From positions 1 to 64,000 of the forward strand of contig NZ_JAMXMV010000019.1 in the NCBI RefSeq assembly GCF_024055715.1: a stretch of 64,000 bases of DNA. The letters run 5' to 3'. This stretch comes from Actinoallomurus soli (GTDB taxonomy: Bacteria > Actinomycetota > Actinomycetes > Streptosporangiales > Streptosporangiaceae). The translations under genes were made by a program, and so were the position numbers. How positions within the stretch are numbered: position 1 is the first letter of the stretch; each line of letters starts with the position of its first letter. Under the pieces are notes generated by a model. The model ran no database searches and was not told where the DNA came from. It worked only from the letters and a program-made list of their open reading frames with translations. Below, piece after piece: positions 61,035 to 64,000 of this stretch.

Positions 61035-61091
61035 TCAGTGGCGGCGGCCCCGTGCGGGGCGCATCATCACCTGACCTACGGACGTGTTCAT
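61035..61091 (-). CDS. metG leader peptide with adjacent Met codons
   Basis: An 18-residue open frame, MNTSVGQVMMRPARGRRH, begins at ATG 61091 after a strong GGTGGAGG site and stops at 61035. Two consecutive ATG codons (Met9-Met10) followed by a hairpin and the methionyl-tRNA synthetase gene form the classical layout of ribosome-mediated attenuation: stalling at Met codons when charged initiator/elongator tRNA-Met is scarce would favour the antiterminator and expression of metG. Too short to be recorded by usual gene finding. The assignment is inference from position and codon content. Confidence 0.7.
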   Translation of the reverse strand: MNTSVGQVMMRPARGRRH

Positions 61092-61195
61092 GCCTCCACC
61101 CTACGGCCTGCGGCCCGGTACGGCACGGCGATTTCTCGGTCACGCAGAGCGGCCAATCCGTTACCCGCGAGGCCCGGTGGGGTTAACGTCGTTCC

Positions 61196-61711
61196 ATGAC
61201 CGACAGGATTGAGAGCGACTCGCCGGACCGTGAGTACCTCGACGAGTTCGGTGATCTGGACCTGGCCGTCGAACTCGTCCGAGGGCTGAACGACGAGCTG
61301 GGCGAACCGGATGATCGGTTAACCCGGCGTCTGCACGACCGGTTCTCGAGCGAGCAGGCCATCGACGACGTCCGCACCGGCTGCATGACGCTCCTGATGT
61401 TCCTCGGCGCGACGTTCCCCGAGCCGCCGCTCGACTTCATCCCCGCCGCCGTCCGCAAGATCCGGAAGCTCGGCGTCGTTCCCGAGGACGTCCTCCCGAT
61501 GATCGCGGGCGGGATGACCGCGGCGTTCCTCCGCATCTCGCCGAACGGGTGGCGGGACGCCCTCGGCCCGGTTCCCCGCGCCGAGTCGCTGGCGTGGGTC
61601 TACGCCGCATGGGCCCTGGTCAACTACGTCGACTTCTGCCTGGAGGAGAAGGGCGCGGCGCTCCGCCACCTCGACGACCTCGTGAACGAGGTGCTGGACG
61701 CGGACGGCTGA
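61196..61711 (+). CDS. hypothetical acidic protein
   Basis: A 171-residue soluble protein (pI clearly acidic: MTDRIESDSPDREYLDEFGD). Alpha-helical composition (RFSSEQAIDDVRTGCMTLLM, IPAAVRKIRKLGVVPEDVLP). I do not recognise a family. It begins 105 bases from the leader peptide start in the opposite direction. The stop lies at the start of a permease remnant. Confidence 0.65.
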   Translation: MTDRIESDSPDREYLDEFGDLDLAVELVRGLNDELGEPDDRLTRRLHDRFSSEQAIDDVRTGCMTLLMFLGATFPEPPLDFIPAAVRKIRKLGVVPEDVLPMIAGGMTAAFLRISPNGWRDALGPVPRAESLAWVYAAWALVNYVDFCLEEKGAALRHLDDLVNEVLDADG

Positions 61712-61991
61712 TACGGCGATTCCCGCGCGCTCTGGGCAGCACCCGGGGACGGATCCGCGGCCGGTTCCTCGCGGAGTCGGTGAGCGTCTGCGCTCTCGGC
61801 GGATGCGCCGGCGCCACGCTCGGCGCCTGGGCACCGCGGTGTACGCGGCGTCGCGCGGCCGGCCCGCGGTCATCCCGGCGATCGCGGTCCTCGGCGGCAC
61901 CGGAGCCGCCCTGCTGATCGGCATGCTCGCCGGCCTCTACCCGGCGACTCGCGCCGCCCGCCTGCCCCCGGTGGAGGCCCTCGCCCTGTGA
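61712..61991 (+). pseudogene. 3' remnant of an FtsX/MacB-type ABC transporter permease
   Basis: Two frames together encode the last ~90 residues of an ABC permease: RRFPRALGSTRGRIRGRFLA then ESVSVCALGGCAGATLGA in one, and LGTAVYAASRGRPAVIPAIA with GMLAGLYPATRAARLPPVEA in the next, joined by a single-base loss near 61830. The conserved cytoplasmic loop and final YPA-x-RAA-x-x-x-P-x-EAL of this family are recognisable. No upstream part remains, so it is a dead 3' end. Confidence 0.75.
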
Positions 61992-62028
61992 ACCGGCCCA
62001 GGCGGGGAGTTCAAGGACCTCGCCTGGC

Positions 62029-62047
62029 TGTAACGTCATCTGTTACA
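62029..62047. promoter_or_regulatory. candidate Rrf2 operator upstream of its own gene
   Basis: TGTAAC-N7-GTTACA, a perfect 6-bp inverted repeat, lies 11 bases before the Rrf2-family gene, overlapping the ribosome site region. The same pattern recurs before the NIPSNAP gene. Confidence 0.7.
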
Positions 62048-62058
62048 GGAGGTGGGTC

Positions 62059-62490
62059 ATGGCGGCGAACAGTCGGCTCACGATCGCCGTGCACGCTCTC
62101 GCGTGGCTGGCACTGGCCCAGCGGCAGGGCCGCGATCAGCTCACGTCGGACCAGGTCGCCGCCAGTGTCAACACCAACCCGGTGATCATCCGTCGCAGCC
62201 TCGGCGACCTTCGCCGGGCAGGCCTCGTCAGTGTCCGCCACGGACCGGGGGCAGGCTGGAGCCTCGCCCGGCCACCCGAGGAGATCTCCCTCGAGGAGGT
62301 CTACGACGCGGTCGAGCGGGATCCGCTGTTCGGGATGCACCACACCGAGCCGAACCTCGAGTGCCCGGTCGGCAAGGGCATCCGGCCGGCACTCGGATCG
62401 ATCTACGGGGGAGCCGAGCAGGCCCTGCGGCGAGAACTCGCCCGTACGTCGATCGCCGACGTGCTCCGCCAGACCTTGCGGGCGGGCTGA
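62059..62490 (+). CDS. Rrf2-family transcriptional regulator
   Basis: A 143-residue regulator with the winged helix-turn-helix SRLTIAVHALAWLALAQRQG, VAASVNTNPVIIRRSLGDLR and the wing GPGAGWSLARPPEEISLEEV. Unlike IscR/NsrR it has only one Cys in the usual cluster region (LECPVGKGI), so it probably does not hold an Fe-S cluster and may use another cue. It is the only regulator near two identical palindromes, one before its own gene and one before the downstream NIPSNAP gene, so it likely represses both. Confidence 0.88.
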   Translation: MAANSRLTIAVHALAWLALAQRQGRDQLTSDQVAASVNTNPVIIRRSLGDLRRAGLVSVRHGPGAGWSLARPPEEISLEEVYDAVERDPLFGMHHTEPNLECPVGKGIRPALGSIYGGAEQALRRELARTSIADVLRQTLRAG

Positions 62491-62524
62491 CGATGTACGC
62501 CCCGCCCCACTGACGGGGCAAAAA

Positions 62525-62543
62525 TGTAACAACTTTGATTACA
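62525..62543. promoter_or_regulatory. candidate Rrf2 operator before the NIPSNAP gene
   Basis: TGTAAC-N7-ATTACA (62525-62543), the second copy of the 19-base pattern found at 62029-62047 with one changed base, lies 16 bases before the NIPSNAP start. Confidence 0.7.
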
Positions 62544-62559
62544 GGAAGGACCTCCCCCG

Positions 62560-63294
62560 ATGACCGAACCCCGGTCTCAGGTCGTGGAACTGCGGCAGTA
62601 CACCCTGCACAACGGAAAGCGCGATGTGCTGATCGACCTCTTCGATCGGCAGTTCGTCGAGTCCCAGGAGGCGACCGGCATGGAGGTGATCGGCCAGTTC
62701 CGCGACGTGAACGCCGCCGACCGGTTCGTCTGGCTGCGCGGTTTCCCGGACATGCGCAGCCGGGATGCCTCGCTCCGCGCCTTCTATGGGGGTCCCGTCT
62801 GGGCGGCCCATCGGGACGCGGCCCGGGACACGATGATCGATACCGACGACGTGCTCCTGCTACGGCCCGTGGACGAGGACTCCGGCTTCCCGGCCGCCGC
62901 CGGACCACGGCCCCCGGTGGGCCCGGCGGACCGGCCGTCCTCGCTCGTCGTCGCGACGCTCTGTCGCCGCGATCGGCCCTTCGACGATGAGTTCGCCGAG
63001 TTCTTCCGCCACCGGGTGCGGCCGGTGCTGACCGAAACGGGTGCCGCGCCACTGGCGTACCTGCAGACCGAGCACGCTGAGAACACCTACCCCGCGTTGC
63101 CCGTACGGGCCGGCGAGAACTTCTTCGTGTGGTTCGCCCGGTTCGCCGACCGGGACGACCTCACCGGGCACCTGGGGCTGCTGGAGCGTTCGCCCTCGTG
63201 GCGCGACGACGTGCTGCCGAGACTGTCGGCCGTCCTCACGGGCGAGCCACAACGGCTGACGCTCACCCCGACCGCGCGGTCACTCCTGCGCTGA
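62560..63294 (+). CDS. NIPSNAP family protein
   Basis: A 244-residue protein with two dimeric alpha+beta-barrel-like halves; the first (VVELRQYTLHNGKRDVLIDL, MEVIGQFRDVNAADRFVWLR, GGPVWAAHRDAARDTM) is the NIPSNAP signature. The second half (FFRHRVRPVLTETGAAPLAY, FFVWFARFADRDD) resembles another copy. NIPSNAP proteins are widely annotated in actinobacteria, but no reaction is established. Regulated with high probability by the Rrf2-like protein just upstream. Confidence 0.88.
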   Translation: MTEPRSQVVELRQYTLHNGKRDVLIDLFDRQFVESQEATGMEVIGQFRDVNAADRFVWLRGFPDMRSRDASLRAFYGGPVWAAHRDAARDTMIDTDDVLLLRPVDEDSGFPAAAGPRPPVGPADRPSSLVVATLCRRDRPFDDEFAEFFRHRVRPVLTETGAAPLAYLQTEHAENTYPALPVRAGENFFVWFARFADRDDLTGHLGLLERSPSWRDDVLPRLSAVLTGEPQRLTLTPTARSLLR

Positions 63295-63402
63295 GGTGGT
63301 CGCCTGCCCGGATGGCCGAGGGTAGTGGCGGCTCGGCGAGGAGGACCGCGACCGCGCGGGCGTCTCGCCGGATCGGCGTCGTCCTGGTCATCGCGGCCGT
63401 AC

Positions 63403-64000
63403 TCAGCGCGGGGCCGCAGGGCTTCGGGTGTATCCGAGCATCGAGTCGTAGAGGTCGGTGCGCCGGTCGCGGATCAGGTCGTTCAACGGGGTCCAGATCG
63501 GGGCGCTGCGGGCCGAGACGACGTCGATGTCGGCCGTCAGGATGGTCTCCTCCTCGGCGCCGGCGACCCGGCCGATGGGCCAGCCGTTGGTCCCGGCGAT
63601 CAGCGAACAGCCGAGGAAGCGAGCGCCCCGGTCGGTTCCGACCCGGTTGGCTGCGGCGATGAACACGTTGTTGACGTGCGCGGCGGTCATGGTCAGGTAC
63701 GAGGCCATGCACCTGCCGCTCTCGTCGAAGATCGGCGGTGGTGTCCAGACCCAGTTGTTGACGCTGCAGATGATGTCCGCGCCCTGCTGGGCCAGCAGCC
63801 GGGGCGCCTCGGGGAACCAGATGTCCCAGCAGACCAGCAGGCCGATCCGCCCGATCCTCGTCTCGAACACCGGGAAGCCCAGGTCACCCGGGGTGAACCA
63901 TAGCTTCTCCTCGTTCCACAGGTGCGCCTTTCGGTAGCGACCCACATACCCGTCCGGTCCGACGAGGACGGCCGTGTCGTACAGGCGCACGCCGTCGCGC
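63403..64000 (-). CDS. nitrilase-family carbon-nitrogen hydrolase, partial
   Basis: The C-terminal ~198 residues of a nitrilase-superfamily amidohydrolase: catalytic Lys in YRKAHLW, catalytic Cys in LLVCWDIWFPEA, and the WVWTPPPIFDESGRCMASYL and AAANRVGTDRG segments. The catalytic Glu and the N-terminus lie beyond the right edge of the window. Substrate class (nitrile, amide or N-carbamyl compound) cannot be decided without that part. It is convergent with the NIPSNAP gene; the ~110-base gap between them shows nothing notable. Confidence 0.9.
   Translation of the reverse strand, partial: RDGVRLYDTAVLVGPDGYVGRYRKAHLWNEEKLWFTPGDLGFPVFETRIGRIGLLVCWDIWFPEAPRLLAQQGADIICSVNNWVWTPPPIFDESGRCMASYLTMTAAHVNNVFIAAANRVGTDRGARFLGCSLIAGTNGWPIGRVAGAEEETILTADIDVVSARSAPIWTPLNDLIRDRRTDLYDSMLGYTRSPAAPR

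Noticed and set aside
1-64000. tRNA genes, CRISPR arrays, integrase, transposase
   Set aside because: No cloverleaf-like sequence, spaced repeats or recombinase motifs were recognised by eye; a dedicated scan could still find a tRNA near the repeat copies.

Overview
This window is high-GC actinobacterial DNA. The reverse strand at the left edge carries the first ~75 bases of a 16S rRNA gene. Its 5' sequence (ending ...GCGGAAAGGCC on the rRNA strand) and the gene content (lone qcrB, LppP/LprE lipoprotein, DUF5753/DUF397 regulators, a WXG100 cassette, FxLD-type lanthipeptide genes) point to Streptosporangiales, perhaps a Thermomonosporaceae relative. The family assignment is inference from the rRNA end and gene style.

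Layout. 0-0.9 kb: rRNA leader with two sigma70-like promoters reading left. 0.9-10.5 kb: ordinary host genes (frameshifted cupin, lipoprotein, a D,D-carboxypeptidase with a long acidic N-terminus, tautomerase plus short-chain dehydrogenase facing a MmyB-type regulator, small conserved proteins). 10.5-30.4 kb: an accessory region. It holds, in order: a standalone TSCPD domain protein coupled to a Nudix gene broken by a 20-bp tandem duplication; an ATPase / XRE-DUF5753 / DUF397 regulator set; a divergent pair of a putative SRA-like/PD-(D/E)xK nuclease and a PLD-SF2 helicase-DUF3427 protein; a compact radical-SAM RiPP locus with a 43-residue precursor ending CACTAGDDQPY, a phosphotransferase, a HAD phosphatase and an XRE-TPR regulator; a degraded FxLD lanthipeptide locus (methyltransferase, frameshifted thiopeptide-type protein, LanC, LanB without its N-terminal third); and a WXG100 - tRNase-type toxin - immunity cassette. 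A 76-bp direct repeat (22174 and 30359) flanks the lanthipeptide-toxin part.

30.5-64 kb: mostly chromosomal genes. These are an LLM oxidoreductase, a Ser/Thr kinase, an ECF sigma factor with an NTF2-like tail, a quinone oxidoreductase, a class-C serine hydrolase, a 2-hydroxyacid dehydrogenase, an acyltransferase-3 with two SGNH-hydrolase proteins (an OatA-like system split over separate genes), an ankyrin protein, an AraC regulator facing an alpha/beta hydrolase, tandem sulfotransferases, a two-domain SagB-type oxidoreductase, a GH4 glycosidase, a secreted trypsin-like protease, cytochrome b (QcrB) facing a PucR regulator, a NarL-type two-component system with a coupled DUF4097 protein, a methionyl-tRNA synthetase preceded by a Met-Met leader peptide and a hairpin, an Rrf2 repressor with two matching operators controlling a NIPSNAP gene, and a nitrilase-family gene cut by the right edge.

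No tRNA, CRISPR array, integrase or transposase was recognised. All product names come from reading translated sequence and motifs; no database search was run.
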